The translations under genes were made by a program, and so were the position numbers. Positions 23,644-34,539 of a DNA stretch of 35,546 nt are shown here, one piece after another. The notes under the pieces were generated by a model. The model made no database searches, was not told the DNA's origin, and saw nothing but the letters and a program-made list of their open reading frames with translations. The stretch spans positions 1-35,546 of the forward strand of contig CALZKB010000031.1 in assembly GCA_945787575.1 (NCBI GenBank). The letters are read 5' to 3'. Within the stretch, counting starts at the first letter, position 1. The number at the start of each line of letters is the position of its first letter. This stretch comes from Thermoanaerobaculia bacterium. Lineage in GTDB: Bacteria > Acidobacteriota > Thermoanaerobaculia > Multivoradales > JAHEKO01.

Positions 23644-26055
23644 GTGAACAACGAAAGCGAACTGAGCAAGAACGTCGCGTACTCGCAGGAGCTCGAGCAA
23701 CGCGTCGAGAAATCCTCCTTGCCGGCGCTCGAGATTGTCGGTGGACGGGTGGAGGCGGCCAACGCGGCCGCCCTCGCTCTGTTCGGGGAGCGAGTCGTTG
23801 GCCAGCTTTTCTCTGAGCGGTTCGACGGTAGCCGCGGCAACGGCTCGGAGGCGGAGAGCACGGAGACCGCGGATGTCGTGACCGCGCTCGGTGGGCGAGC
23901 CGAGGGCCGTTCCTTTCTCGTGCGCTGGGCGGATGAGGGTGCCGAGCGCGAAGGCGCCGCGCTGCTGATCGACATAACTCGGCAAGTCGGCGTCGAGAAG
24001 GCGCTGACCAACCGGCTGCGAGAGGTCGCGAGAGCTCACCGTGGCGGCGGAGTGACGAGCTGGGAGCTCGACCTTCGGACGCTCAAGGTCGCGATTCCAC
24101 ATCGCCTTCCCGACGGCTACGGCGGCGCCATCCGATCCCTGTCGTTCGAGAGCGTCCTCGATATGATTCACCCCGACGACGTGGAGGGCGTCAAGACCGC
24201 CCTGCGTCGGGCGATCGAAGCGGGCAGGCTTCTGGTGGACGCGAGGTTCGTCGATACCGACGGCAAGGCTCATTGGGTCGAGTTGCGTGGCCGGGCCGTT
24301 CCCGATGCGAGGGGCGACATCGTGGCGGTGAGCGGCGTGTCGATCGGCTTGGGCTCTGACGGGCGTCGCAGCACCGAGCTCGAAAGCCAGCTCTCTCTTC
24401 AGATGGCGTTGCTCGACCACCTCGCCGACGGCGTCGTCCGAGCAGACTCCGTCGGAGACATCGTGGCGGTCAACGCGGCCGCCGAGAGGATGACTCGATG
24501 GCGCTCGGAGGAGGCGCTCGGGCGTCCGGCGTCGTCGGTCGTTCGACTCGTGGACGAGGAGACGGGCGAGAAGATCGAGATCAAGCCGGGCGAGGCGTTG
24601 GATACCGGGCTCCACAGCCGACTGATCCGGAGGGACGGGACGGAGCTTCCGGTGCGCTGTGAGATCAGGCGGTTCGAGACCCTGCAAGGTGAGCCGGCCA
24701 CGGTCATCGAGATCCGCGACCTGTCCGAGCTGCGCGGCCTCGAGAGCCAGATGCTCTTCCGCGCCACTCACGACGGCTTGACCGGACTGTTCGACCGGGT
24801 CGAGTTCGAGCGTCGGTTGGGCGACGCCCTCGTCGATGCGCGGGGCGAGGGTCGCGTGCACGCTCTCTGTTACGTCGACCTCGATAACTTCAAGATCATC
24901 AACGACACCTGCGGCCACCTCGCGGGCGACGAGATGCTCAAGCAGATCGGCTCGCTACTGCGCTGCAATTTTCGTGGGACCGATACCCTCGGCCGTCTCG
25001 GCGGCGACGAGTTCGGCGTGCTGTTGACCGACTGTCCGGCGCCCAAGGCCCACGACATTGCCAAGTCGCTGTGCAAGGACATCAAGATGTTCCGCTTTTC
25101 ATGGGGGGACAAGGTGTTCAACGTGACTGCGAGCGTAGGGCTGGTCGGCATCGACGGTCAGACCTCGAGCGTCGCCGAGGTGCTGGGCGCGGCCGACGGC
25201 GCTTGCTACATCGCCAAGAAGAACGGCTCCAATCGCGTGGAGGTCTACCGTCCCGATGACACGGTTCTGTCCGAGCGTCGCGACCAGCTCGAACTCGTGC
25301 AAGCGGTGCAGCACGCCTTGGCGACAGACACCTTCGAGCTGCACGGCCAACCGATCCAGCCGCTCCACGAGCGGGAGCGGAAGATCATCGAGCTGCTGCT
25401 CCGGATGCGCGACGAGGACGGCGACCTCATTCTGCCCGGGGAGTTCATGCGGGTCGCGGAAGGGCACGGAATGGCGGTGATGATCGACCGCTGGGTCGTG
25501 CGCCAGGCGTTGCTGGAGCTGGGAGAGAGCGGGGAGGCCGCCGGATTCGAGGACGTGGCGTTCGCCATCAATCTGTCGGGTCAGTCGCTGGGCGACGAGA
25601 CTTTCCTGCAGTTCGTCTTGGCGCAGTTCGAGAACTCGCGCGTCGATCCGGCGCGCGTCTACTTCGAGATTACCGAGACGGCGGCGATCTCGCATCTCGG
25701 TCGCGCCATGCGCTTCATCACCGCGCTGCGGGGGCTGGGCTGCGTTTTCGTGCTCGACGACTTCGGTGCCGGACTGAGCTCATTCGGCTATCTCAGGAAC
25801 CTGCCTGTCGGGCTGATCAAGATCGACGGCCAATTCGTGAAGGGGCTGACCCGCGATCCGATCCAGCGAGCCCTGGTCGAGGCGATCAACCAGATCGGTC
25901 ACGTGATGCAAATGCGGACCGTCGCGGAGTCGGTCGAGGACGAGGAGACTCTCAAGGCGCTGCACAACATCAAGGTCGACTACGCTCAGGGCTTCCACGT
26001 TGCGCGCCCCGCACCGCTGTCCGAGCTGCGGATGGGACCGACGACCGAGAAGTAG
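23644..26055 (+). CDS. PAS-GGDEF-EAL cyclic di-GMP signalling protein
   Basis: About 803 residues from GTG 23644; a TTG at 23596 would add 16. Two or three PAS-like sensor domains fill the first ~390 residues (EIVGGRVEAANAAALALFGE; a PAC-like HWVELRGRAVPDARGDI; VRADSVGDIVAVNAAAERMT). The GGDEF motif is intact at 453-457, with the inhibitory I-site RGTD at 444-447. The EAL domain has ELLLRM in place of EALLRW (Glu 583 kept), then NLSGQSLGD, FEITETAAI, LDDFGAGLSSFGYL and VAESVED, so the catalytic residues look present. It may both make and break c-di-GMP. No membrane helix is seen, so it is probably a soluble sensor. A -10-like TAGACT at 23587 favours the GTG start. Confidence 0.9.
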   Translation: MNNESELSKNVAYSQELEQRVEKSSLPALEIVGGRVEAANAAALALFGERVVGQLFSERFDGSRGNGSEAESTETADVVTALGGRAEGRSFLVRWADEGAEREGAALLIDITRQVGVEKALTNRLREVARAHRGGGVTSWELDLRTLKVAIPHRLPDGYGGAIRSLSFESVLDMIHPDDVEGVKTALRRAIEAGRLLVDARFVDTDGKAHWVELRGRAVPDARGDIVAVSGVSIGLGSDGRRSTELESQLSLQMALLDHLADGVVRADSVGDIVAVNAAAERMTRWRSEEALGRPASSVVRLVDEETGEKIEIKPGEALDTGLHSRLIRRDGTELPVRCEIRRFETLQGEPATVIEIRDLSELRGLESQMLFRATHDGLTGLFDRVEFERRLGDALVDARGEGRVHALCYVDLDNFKIINDTCGHLAGDEMLKQIGSLLRCNFRGTDTLGRLGGDEFGVLLTDCPAPKAHDIAKSLCKDIKMFRFSWGDKVFNVTASVGLVGIDGQTSSVAEVLGAADGACYIAKKNGSNRVEVYRPDDTVLSERRDQLELVQAVQHALATDTFELHGQPIQPLHERERKIIELLLRMRDEDGDLILPGEFMRVAEGHGMAVMIDRWVVRQALLELGESGEAAGFEDVAFAINLSGQSLGDETFLQFVLAQFENSRVDPARVYFEITETAAISHLGRAMRFITALRGLGCVFVLDDFGAGLSSFGYLRNLPVGLIKIDGQFVKGLTRDPIQRALVEAINQIGHVMQMRTVAESVEDEETLKALHNIKVDYAQGFHVARPAPLSELRMGPTTEK

Positions 26056-26079
26056 AGCGACAGACCACCCGCGACGGCT

Positions 26080-26104
26080 GGTCGCGCGACCGACGGGGGT
26101 CGGT
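26080..26104. other. Nested inverted repeats before the sigma54 activator
   Basis: A perfect 12-bp palindrome GGTCGCGCGACC (26080-26091) overlaps a 6-bp hairpin ACCGAC-gggg-GTCGGT (26089-26104) in the 73-bp spacer after the GGDEF-EAL gene. No T run follows. It could be an operator or an RNA 3' hairpin. Confidence 0.3.
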
Positions 26105-26128
26105 CCACCGGCTGCTAGACTCCCGCGA

Positions 26129-27532
<1,404 letters not shown>

Positions 27533-27647
27533 CCGCCGTTTCGAGCCGTTGCTAGCATGCGGGAGCTCCTCGTGGCGGCCCTAGCTCAGCCGTTTCCCCA
27601 ATTCGCAGCGTTCGGAGACTCAGCCCACTCGGAGGTTCCAGATCGAC

Positions 27648-28790
27648 ATGCGTGTCCAACTCAGTGAGGAGCAGCAGCTGTTGCGGGAGACCGTCCGCCG
27701 CTTCGCGGACGAAGTGGTCGCGCCCAAGGCCCGAGAAATCGACGAGACGGGTGAGTTCCCCCGAGACTTCTTCGAGCGGGCCGCCGAATTGGGATTGGCG
27801 GGCGTGGCGGTGCCGGAAGAGCTCGGCGGCTCCGGGATGGACACGGTTTCCTACTGTCTCGTGATCGAGGAGATCAGCCGGGTCTGCGCCACCAGCGGCG
27901 TGATCCTCTCGGTCAACAACTCGCTCGTCTGCGATCCGATCCTCCAGTTCGGTAGCGACGAGCAAAAGGAGCGCTTCCTCAGGCCCTTGGCATCGGGGGA
28001 GAAGCTGGGCTGCTTCGCTCTGACCGAGCCGGGCGCCGGAAGCGACGCCGCTGCCCTGCGGACGACGGCGCGCCGTGATGGCTCGGACTACGTGCTCAAC
28101 GGCAGCAAGGTCTTCATCACGAACGGCACCCATGCCGAGATTGCGCTGGTCTTCGCCTCCGTCGACCTCGAGGCCAGACACAAGGGGATCGCCGCGTTTC
28201 TCGTCGAAGCGTCGAGCGACGGCTACAAGACAGGCGGCCACGAATACAAGCTCGGGGTCAACGCCTCCGGAACGACGGAGCTCTTCTTCGAGGAGATGCG
28301 AGTCCCGGCCTCCCAGCTGCTGGGCGAGGAGAGCGACGGCTTCAAGATCGCGATGGCGACGCTCGACGGGGGTCGGATCGGAATCTCCGCCCAGGCTGTC
28401 GGCATCGCGCAAGGAGCCTTCGAGGAGGGGATGAGCTATGCCCAGGAGCGCGAACAGTTCGGGCAGGCGCTCTCGAGCTTCCAGGCGATCCAGTTCTATC
28501 TGGCGGACATGTCGACCGAGATCGACGCGGGTCGCCTGTTGACATGGAAAGCCGCTTGGGCGAAGGAGAACCAGAAGCGCTACACGCTCGAGGCGGCACA
28601 AGCCAAGCTGTTCACTTCCGAGATGGCGCAGCGGGTGACGAGCAAGGCGCTCCAGATTCACGGTGGTTACGGTTACACCAAGGAGTACAACGTCGAGCGC
28701 TACTTCCGTGACGCGCGGATCACCGAGATCTACGAAGGCACGAGCGAGGTACAGAAGATGGTGATCGCGAGCGCCGTCCTCGAGCGCTGA
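27648..28790 (+). CDS. Acyl-CoA dehydrogenase (short-chain type)
   Basis: A 380-residue flavoprotein of standard length. FALTEPGAGSDAAALRTTA is the FAD and substrate-binding signature, and HGGYGYTKEYNVERYFRDARI is the second. The catalytic base is E363 in IYEGTSEVQKM. The position of the base and the overall pattern match butyryl-CoA or short-chain dehydrogenases; the exact substrate is not resolved. It oxidises acyl-CoA to 2-enoyl-CoA, passing electrons to ETF. GGAGG lies 12 nt before the ATG. A paralogous gene follows 15 nt downstream. Confidence 0.95.
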   Translation: MRVQLSEEQQLLRETVRRFADEVVAPKAREIDETGEFPRDFFERAAELGLAGVAVPEELGGSGMDTVSYCLVIEEISRVCATSGVILSVNNSLVCDPILQFGSDEQKERFLRPLASGEKLGCFALTEPGAGSDAAALRTTARRDGSDYVLNGSKVFITNGTHAEIALVFASVDLEARHKGIAAFLVEASSDGYKTGGHEYKLGVNASGTTELFFEEMRVPASQLLGEESDGFKIAMATLDGGRIGISAQAVGIAQGAFEEGMSYAQEREQFGQALSSFQAIQFYLADMSTEIDAGRLLTWKAAWAKENQKRYTLEAAQAKLFTSEMAQRVTSKALQIHGGYGYTKEYNVERYFRDARITEIYEGTSEVQKMVIASAVLER

Positions 28791-28805
28791 TCTGGCGCCG
28801 AATCG

Positions 28806-29957
28806 ATGGAAGAGGCGCTGAGTTTCGAGCTGAGCGAAGAGCAGGAGCTGCTTCGCAACGAGGTTCGGCGTTTCGCCGAGGAGCGGATCCGACCGGGACT
28901 CGAGGAGCGCGAGCGCAACCACGCTTTTCCCAGCGAGATTCTCTCCGAGATGGGAGAGCTCGGCCTCCTCGGCATGCTCGTGGGCGAGAGGTTCGGCGGT
29001 GCCGGCCTCGACACGCTGGGATACGTCGTCGCCGTCGAGGAGATCTCCCGCGTCTGTCCTTCCGTCGGCGTCACGATGAGCGTCACCAACTCGGTGTGCG
29101 CGTGGCCGATCTACCGTTTCGGGAGCAACGAGCTGCGGCAACGGTTCCTGCCCGCCCTCTGCTCGGGTGAGATGTTGGGAGGCTTCGGGCTCACCGAGCC
29201 CGGCTCGGGAAGCGACGCGGCAGCCTTGCGGACGCTCGCCGAACGAGACGGCGAGACCTGGGTGCTCAATGGAGAGAAGACTTGGATCACCAACGCGGGC
29301 GTAGCGGGAACCTACGTCATCATGGCGAAGACCGACCCGGGTGCGGGGAGTCGCGGGATCTCGGCCTTCGTCGTACCGGCCGACGCTCCCGGGCTGACGA
29401 TCGGAACCCCCGAATCCAAGATGGGACTGAAGGCATCTCGGACGGCGCCGCTGATCCTCGAGGGCTGTCGGGTGGGTGTGGCCAATCTCCTCGGCGCGCC
29501 GGGCGAGGGTTTCAAGATCGCGCTCGCGACGCTCGATCACTCGAGGTTGGGCATTGCCGCGCAGGCGGTCGGAATCCACCAGCGGGCGCTCGAGCTGGCC
29601 GTCGACTATGCCCGCGAGCGCGTCCAGTTCGGCGTGCCGATCGCCGAGCACCAAGCGATCCGGTTTCAGATCGCTCAGATGGCGACCGAACTGGAGGCTG
29701 CCCGCGCGCTGACCCGCTATGCGGCGCTGCGGGAGGCCCACTCCGATGGCGGTCGGCTCGCTTCGGAGGCGAAGCTCTACGCTTCGGAGGCCGCGAATCG
29801 AGCCTGCTACGCCGCCCTTCAGATCCACGGCGGTAACGGATTTGCCGACGAGTACGAGATCTCGCGGCTCTATCGGGACGTTCGAGTGACGACGATCTAC
29901 GAGGGCACCAGCGAGATGCAGCGGCTGGTTACGGCGCGCCACCTGCTGCGCGGCTGA
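28806..29957 (+). CDS. Acyl-CoA dehydrogenase, second copy
   Basis: A 383-residue paralogue of the preceding enzyme in the same order. GFGLTEPGSGSDAAALRTLA and HGGNGFADEYEISRLYRDVR are the family signatures, and the catalytic base is E366 in IYEGTSEMQRL. It begins 15 nt after the stop of the first gene, so the two are an operon. Similar but not identical motifs suggest an old duplication and different acyl-chain preference. With the thiolase gene elsewhere in the window they imply acyl-CoA oxidation capacity. Confidence 0.95.
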   Translation: MEEALSFELSEEQELLRNEVRRFAEERIRPGLEERERNHAFPSEILSEMGELGLLGMLVGERFGGAGLDTLGYVVAVEEISRVCPSVGVTMSVTNSVCAWPIYRFGSNELRQRFLPALCSGEMLGGFGLTEPGSGSDAAALRTLAERDGETWVLNGEKTWITNAGVAGTYVIMAKTDPGAGSRGISAFVVPADAPGLTIGTPESKMGLKASRTAPLILEGCRVGVANLLGAPGEGFKIALATLDHSRLGIAAQAVGIHQRALELAVDYARERVQFGVPIAEHQAIRFQIAQMATELEAARALTRYAALREAHSDGGRLASEAKLYASEAANRACYAALQIHGGNGFADEYEISRLYRDVRVTTIYEGTSEMQRLVTARHLLRG

Positions 29958-30000
29958 TTGGCGAAGGGAGGCGTCGCAGCAGAGGTCGACGAACCTGAAC

Positions 30001-30028
30001 TATACTGCGTCATCGCGATGGTGCGATG
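30001..30028 (+). promoter_or_regulatory. Possible promoter and leader hairpin before the receiver protein
   Basis: TATACT at 30001-30006 is a good -10 match with a weak -35 region. It is followed by CATCGC-gatggt-GCGATG (30011-30028), a perfect 6-bp inverted repeat at the expected transcription start. The gap after the acyl-CoA dehydrogenases (104 bp) fits an independent transcription unit. Confidence 0.4.
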
Positions 30029-30061
30029 AGATCAGGGCCCAATCGACCTGGGAGCCGTTGA

Positions 30062-31027
30062 ATGGACAAGCGAATACTTCTTGCCGACGACAGTCTGACG
30101 ATTCAAAAAGTCGTCGAGCTGACCTTCATGGACGAACCGTTCGAGATCACTGCCGTCGGCAGCGGCGACGAGGCGATCTCGCGTCTCGAGGCCGAACTTC
30201 CGACGGTCGTCATCGCCGATGTCCACATGCCCGGTCCGTCGGGCTACGAAGTGTGCCGACGGGCCAAGGAGCTCGCCCCCGACCTTCCCGTGCTCCTGCT
30301 GGTCGGTACCTTCGAGACGTTGGACGAGGGTGAGCTGGAGGCGTGCGGAGCGGACGCTCACCTCAAGAAGCCTTTCGACTCCCAAGAGCTCCTGAGCCGG
30401 GTCCTGGAGCTGTCGGCCGATGTCTCCCCTCCGACGCGGGTCGGCGAGGCCGAGGGACTCGAACAGACCGCCTACTCCGAGGAGTCGATCGACGAGCCCG
30501 CCGCGGAGGCCTCCGGCGAGTCCGATCGACCGAAGGAGGCCGAGGTGATCGGAGAAGCAGGCGGGGGTGCGAGCGTCGTCGATGAGCTGATCGACGAATC
30601 GCTCTCTGCCGGTTTCGACCTCGTTGGAGAGGAGCCACCCTCGGTTCCCGAGCCGCACGAGGATCTTTCCGACATCGACCTCGGATTCACGGCGCCGGAT
30701 GCGGACAGCGACGCCACGGCGCTGGACGAGGACATCGCGACAGCGGAGCCCGAAGACGGGGACGAGTCCCCAGAACCGGCTGTCGCAGATTCCGAGACCG
30801 CGGGCGCCGTTCCGATCGAGAGCGCCGTGGTGGAGTCGGAGGCAGCCGCAGAAACGCCGGCAGCCGCTATCAGCCTGAGCGACGGCGATGTCGAGAGGAT
30901 CGCTCGCAAAGCAGTCGAGCTCATGGCTGACGAGACCGTGCGCGAGGTCGCCTGGGACGTCATTCCCGACATGGCCGAGATCGTGATCAAAGGTCGAATT
31001 CGCGAGCTCGAAGCCGAGGCCGAGTAA
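30062..31027 (+). CDS. Receiver-domain protein with long acidic linker and C-terminal helical segment
   Basis: A 321-residue protein. Residues 1-120 form a CheY-like receiver: DD at 9-10, phospho-acceptor D53 in [12 protein letters not shown], and KKPF at 102-105. The Thr/Ser normally found after beta-4 is replaced (LLLVGTFE; V81). Residues about 125-268 are a very acidic, low-complexity Glu/Asp/Ser/Ala linker. Residues 270-321 form a predicted helical segment, from [19 protein letters not shown] to [19 protein letters not shown]. No DNA-binding or enzyme domain is seen, so it is probably a protein-protein signalling or adaptor protein. ATG follows GGGAG. From memory, similar receivers with this C-terminal segment occur in Acidobacteriota and Myxococcota; the function is not known to me. 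Confidence 0.85.
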   Translation: MDKRILLADDSLTIQKVVELTFMDEPFEITAVGSGDEAISRLEAELPTVVIADVHMPGPSGYEVCRRAKELAPDLPVLLLVGTFETLDEGELEACGADAHLKKPFDSQELLSRVLELSADVSPPTRVGEAEGLEQTAYSEESIDEPAAEASGESDRPKEAEVIGEAGGGASVVDELIDESLSAGFDLVGEEPPSVPEPHEDLSDIDLGFTAPDADSDATALDEDIATAEPEDGDESPEPAVADSETAGAVPIESAVVESEAAAETPAAAISLSDGDVERIARKAVELMADETVREVAWDVIPDMAEIVIKGRIRELEAEAE

Positions 31028-31081
31028 CCGGAGGCCGCCGGGCCGCTCGGCTCGCTTCGCGTCGAGGCTCGCCCCGGCGTC

Positions 31082-31087
31082 AGGTGA
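31082..31087 (+). promoter_or_regulatory. Ribosome-binding site deciding the valS start
   Basis: AGGTGA lies 8 nt before ATG 31096. It overlaps the alternative GTG codon at 31084 and so favours the ATG. Confidence 0.6.
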
Positions 31088-31095
31088 CTACCAGT

Positions 31096-33729
31096 ATGGA
31101 TAAACGGTTCGATCCCTCGACCTACGAACAGCGCTGGCAGCGGTGGTGGACCGAGCGCGGGGTGTTCGAGGTGGACGCGACCTCCGATCGGCCCAGCTAC
31201 TGCATCATGATTCCGCCGCCCAACGTCACGGGAAAACTGCACCTCGGCCATGCATTGCAGTCGGCGATTCAGGATCTGTTGACCCGCTGGCGCCGGATGC
31301 AGGGATACAACGCTCTCTGGCTACCCGGTACCGACCATGCGGGTATTGCCACTCAATTGATGGTCGAGAGGGAGATCGAGCGCGAGGGCTCGAACCGAGT
31401 CGAGCTCGGGCGCGAAGCGTTCCTCGAGCGGACGTGGCGGTGGAAGGAGGACTACCAGGGCAACATCCGCCGGCAGCTCGACGTGCTCGGTGCGAGCTGC
31501 GACTGGTCGCGCGAGCGCTTTACTCTCGATGAAGGCTTGTCTCTCGCCGTCGCCGAGGCGTTCGTCCGGCTGCACGAAGAGGGGCTGATCTACCGCGGCG
31601 AGTACATGGTGAACTGGTCGCCGGACCTCGACACCGCGATCTCCGACCTCGAAGTCGAGATGAGAGAGGTCCAGGGAAAGCTGTACCACGTCGCCTATCC
31701 CGTCGTCGGGAGCGACGAGAGGATCGTCGTGGCTACGACGCGTCCGGAGACGATGCTCGGCGACACCGCGATCGCTCGACATCCAGAGGACGAGCGCTAC
31801 GAGCACCTCGACGACGCCAAGGCGCTCCTCCCGCTCGTCGGTCGCGAGTTGCCGTTCGTCGCTGACGACGTCGTCGAGCGTGACTTCGGAACCGGGCTCG
31901 TCAAGGTCACTCCGGCGCACGACCTCACCGACTTCGAGATCGGCCGCCGGCACGAGCTGCCTCATGTTCAGGTAATCGATCGCCGCGGCAAGATGACCGA
32001 GGCGGCTGGAGAGAAGTGGGCCGGGCTCGATCGCGCCGAAGCGAGAGCGGAGATCGTCGAGCGGCTCGCCGCGGAGGGTTACCTCGTCCGCGTCGAAGAC
32101 CACGTTCACAACGTCGGCCACTGCCAGCGCAGTGGCGTTCCGATCGAACCACTGGTCTCGACGCAGTGGTTCTGCGACGTCTCGACAATGGCGGAGCGCG
32201 CCCTTCGCGGGATCGACGGTGAGCGACTCGAGTTCGTGCCCGAGACCTGGAGCCGAACCTGGGAGCACTGGCTGGAGAACATTCGCCCCTGGTGCGTGTC
32301 CAGGCAGCTGTGGTGGGGGCACCAGATCCCGGCCTGGTACACCGCCGACGGCGATTGCTTCGTGGCCAGGAGTCGGGAGGAAGCGGCGGCGATGGCCGGT
32401 ACGGATGAGCTCGAGCGCGATCCGGACGTGCTCGACACCTGGTTCTCGTCGGGCCTGTGGCCGTTCTCGACGCTGGGGTGGCCGCAGGAGACTGCCGATC
32501 TCGACAGGTTCTATCCGACCGACGTCCTCGTCACCGCCTTCGACATCCTCTTCTTCTGGGTCGCGCGAATGGTGATGATGGGGATCCATTTCACCGGGCG
32601 TCTCCCCTTCCACACCGTCCATCTCACCGGTCTCGTGAGAGACGCCGACGGCCAGAAGATGTCAAAGACTCGGGGCAACGCGGTCGATCCGCTGGAGCTC
32701 GTGAAGGAGTACGGTGCCGACGCGCTACGCTTCACCCTCGCCGCGCTCGATAGCCCTGGCCGCGACATTCCTCTCGACACCGAGCGAATGGCCGGCTATC
32801 GAGCCTTCGGCAACAAGATCTGGAACGCCGTCCGCTTCAGTCTTTCGCGGACCGAGGGAGCGAAGGTCGCCGTCAACCTGGAGCCCGCCCGGCTGGCCGC
32901 TCCGGAGCGGTGGATTCTCTCGCGCCTCGCTCGCGCCGAGAGCGAGGTCAACGCTCGCTTCGAGGCCTTTCGGTTCGACGAGGCTTGTCGCAAGCTCTAC
33001 GCGTTTTTCTGGGGAGAGCTCTGTGACTGGTACATCGAGCTCGCCAAGCCCGCGCTGTCGAAGGGCGACGACCGGCGACCGGAAGTGGCGACCGTCCTCT
33101 TGACGGTGATCGAGAGGAGCCTCCGCCTGCTGCATCCGGTGATGCCGTTCTTGACCGAGGAGCTCTGGCAACGGCTACCGGGCCGTGAGCAGATCCATGG
33201 CGAGACGATCAGCTTGGCCCCGTTCCCTAATGGCGACGAGAGCTGGGTCGACGAGCGCGTGGAGGCGCACATGGGACGTTTCATGGAGATCGTCGGCTGG
33301 GTCCGCAACCGCCGGGCGGAGCTCGGGCTCAAGCCGAAGGACCCGGCGACCCTTGCTCTGGTTGCCGGGGAGCACGAGTGGGGGCAGTTCCTCGCCGAGC
33401 AGGGACCGCTGGGCGAGAAGCTCGCGGGGCTCGACAAGTGGGACGTCGTCGCCGAGCTGGCGGCCGAGGCTAGCCGCGACCGGGTGGCGGATACCGAGGT
33501 CGCCTTGCGGGTGGCGGGCCGCGATCTCGAGGAAGAGGAACGAGAGCGCTTGCGGGGCGAGCTCGCGGAGCTCCAGCCGCAGATCGCGCGGGTCGAGGCC
33601 CTGCTCGCCAACGACGGCTTCGTCTCGAAAGCACCCGACGCGATCGTCGAGAAGAACCGAGGACGCCTTCGCGAGCTCGAAGACCGGAGTGCCAGTATTC
33701 GAGGCGCGTTGAGCCAGCTGGGGGGCTGA
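31096..33729 (+). CDS. valS: Valyl-tRNA synthetase
   Basis: An 877-residue class I synthetase of usual length. [19 protein letters not shown] holds the HIGH box (HLGH, 49-52), then [10 protein letters not shown]. The CP1 editing domain follows ([19 protein letters not shown] and [14 protein letters not shown]). [15 protein letters not shown] precedes the KMSKT loop (521-525). An anticodon-binding domain and a C-terminal coiled coil, rich in Glu/Arg ([20 protein letters not shown]), complete it. It charges tRNA-Val and hydrolyses mischarged Thr-tRNA. I choose ATG 31096 over GTG 31084, since AGGTGA is well placed and MDKRFDP is a common ValS beginning. birA starts 3 nt after its stop. Confidence 0.98.
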   Translation: MDKRFDPSTYEQRWQRWWTERGVFEVDATSDRPSYCIMIPPPNVTGKLHLGHALQSAIQDLLTRWRRMQGYNALWLPGTDHAGIATQLMVEREIEREGSNRVELGREAFLERTWRWKEDYQGNIRRQLDVLGASCDWSRERFTLDEGLSLAVAEAFVRLHEEGLIYRGEYMVNWSPDLDTAISDLEVEMREVQGKLYHVAYPVVGSDERIVVATTRPETMLGDTAIARHPEDERYEHLDDAKALLPLVGRELPFVADDVVERDFGTGLVKVTPAHDLTDFEIGRRHELPHVQVIDRRGKMTEAAGEKWAGLDRAEARAEIVERLAAEGYLVRVEDHVHNVGHCQRSGVPIEPLVSTQWFCDVSTMAERALRGIDGERLEFVPETWSRTWEHWLENIRPWCVSRQLWWGHQIPAWYTADGDCFVARSREEAAAMAGTDELERDPDVLDTWFSSGLWPFSTLGWPQETADLDRFYPTDVLVTAFDILFFWVARMVMMGIHFTGRLPFHTVHLTGLVRDADGQKMSKTRGNAVDPLELVKEYGADALRFTLAALDSPGRDIPLDTERMAGYRAFGNKIWNAVRFSLSRTEGAKVAVNLEPARLAAPERWILSRLARAESEVNARFEAFRFDEACRKLYAFFWGELCDWYIELAKPALSKGDDRRPEVATVLLTVIERSLRLLHPVMPFLTEELWQRLPGREQIHGETISLAPFPNGDESWVDERVEAHMGRFMEIVGWVRNRRAELGLKPKDPATLALVAGEHEWGQFLAEQGPLGEKLAGLDKWDVVAELAAEASRDRVADTEVALRVAGRDLEEEERERLRGELAELQPQIARVEALLANDGFVSKAPDAIVEKNRGRLRELEDRSASIRGALSQLGG

Positions 33730-33732
33730 GGC

Positions 33733-34503
33733 GTGGACTTCCACTCCTGGGGATCGGAGCTCGCGCACTGGGGACGGTCCGGCGGACGCAACCTCGCACT
33801 GTTCGAGTCGGTTTCGTCGACCCATCGCGTCGGTCGACGCGTCGCCGATAGACTCGAGTCGCCCGCGGCTTGGCTGCTCGCGCTCCATCAGACGGCGGGT
33901 TACGGTCGCTTCGAGCGAGGTTGGTCGAGCCCCCGCGCGGCCGGCGTCTACGCGACCTATCTGACGACCATCGCCGGCGATCGGCTCCCCGTCGTGCCGA
34001 TGGCGCTCGGGGTCGCGCTCTGCCGGTCACTTGGCGAGCTCGGCTACGACTGCCGGCTCGAGTGGCCCAACGACGTGACCCTCGATGGGGCCAAGCTCGG
34101 CGGGATCCTCGCTCATGGCCGATCGACGGGTGGACGCGCAGTGGTCGCCGCCAGTTTCGGAATCAACCGCTCCCATCAGCCCGCCGACTTGCCCCGAGAC
34201 GATGCCACGAGCCTCGAGCTCGCCAGCTCCGGCGGCGCCCGCTCGCGGTCGACTCCGTCGCTCGTCGAGCTGACCTGCCGGCTGGCGAGCTCGGTAGAGG
34301 CAGCGCTCGACTCGGGCACCAGTCGCGAGCGACTCGTCGAGCAGTACGGACAGTGGTCGGCGCACCGGACCGGCGAGCTGCTCGAGGTGCAAAGCGGCGA
34401 AGAGACGGTGCGCGGAGCGCTTTCCGGCTTCACCCCCGAGGGGTACCTCGAACTCCAGACGTCCGACGGCTTGGTCCGCGTCGCGTCAGGGGTGATGCAA
34501 TGA
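33733..34503 (+). CDS. birA: Biotin--[acetyl-CoA-carboxylase] ligase (no DNA-binding domain)
   Basis: A 256-residue biotin protein ligase. The catalytic core shows FESVSST, the biotinyl-AMP loop as GYGRFERGW (56-64), WPND (111-114) and KLGGIL with K121. A C-terminal SH3-like part ends the protein. It joins biotin to the carboxyl-carrier protein BCCP through biotinyl-5'-AMP. There is no N-terminal helix-turn-helix, so it is a group I, non-repressor ligase. The nucleotide loop departs from the usual GRGRRGRxW: Tyr at the second place and Glu where Gly is common. It starts at GTG 33733, 3 nt after valS, and is therefore probably co-transcribed with it. Confidence 0.9.
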   Translation: MDFHSWGSELAHWGRSGGRNLALFESVSSTHRVGRRVADRLESPAAWLLALHQTAGYGRFERGWSSPRAAGVYATYLTTIAGDRLPVVPMALGVALCRSLGELGYDCRLEWPNDVTLDGAKLGGILAHGRSTGGRAVVAASFGINRSHQPADLPRDDATSLELASSGGARSRSTPSLVELTCRLASSVEAALDSGTSRERLVEQYGQWSAHRTGELLEVQSGEETVRGALSGFTPEGYLELQTSDGLVRVASGVMQ

Positions 34504-34523
34504 GACCCGCGGGCTGGGCGAGT

Positions 34524-34529
34524 TAGGCT
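34524..34529 (+). promoter_or_regulatory. -10-like hexamer before the 226-residue protein
   Basis: TAGGCT ends 10 nt before the ATG at 34540, in the 36-nt spacer after birA. A partner -35 box is not clear. Confidence 0.2.
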
Positions 34530-34539
34530 CGACCCGAGG

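Noticed and set aside
23335-24918. A ~527-codon open frame on the - strand
   Set aside because: Antisense to the protease end and the GGDEF-EAL gene; no domain pattern, and the degP terminator lies within it.
27575-27640. tRNA-like string (CTAGCTCAG and a later GTTCGG) in the 115-bp spacer before the first acyl-CoA dehydrogenase
   Set aside because: No 7-bp acceptor stem, anticodon arm or CCA could be built around it.
27552-29942. A ~796-codon open frame on the - strand
   Set aside because: It is the antisense shadow of two complete acyl-CoA dehydrogenase genes; its translation is rich in Arg, Leu, Asp and His with no domain pattern.
31321-32622. A ~433-codon open frame on the - strand
   Set aside because: Antisense shadow of valS, whose motifs are complete on the + strand.
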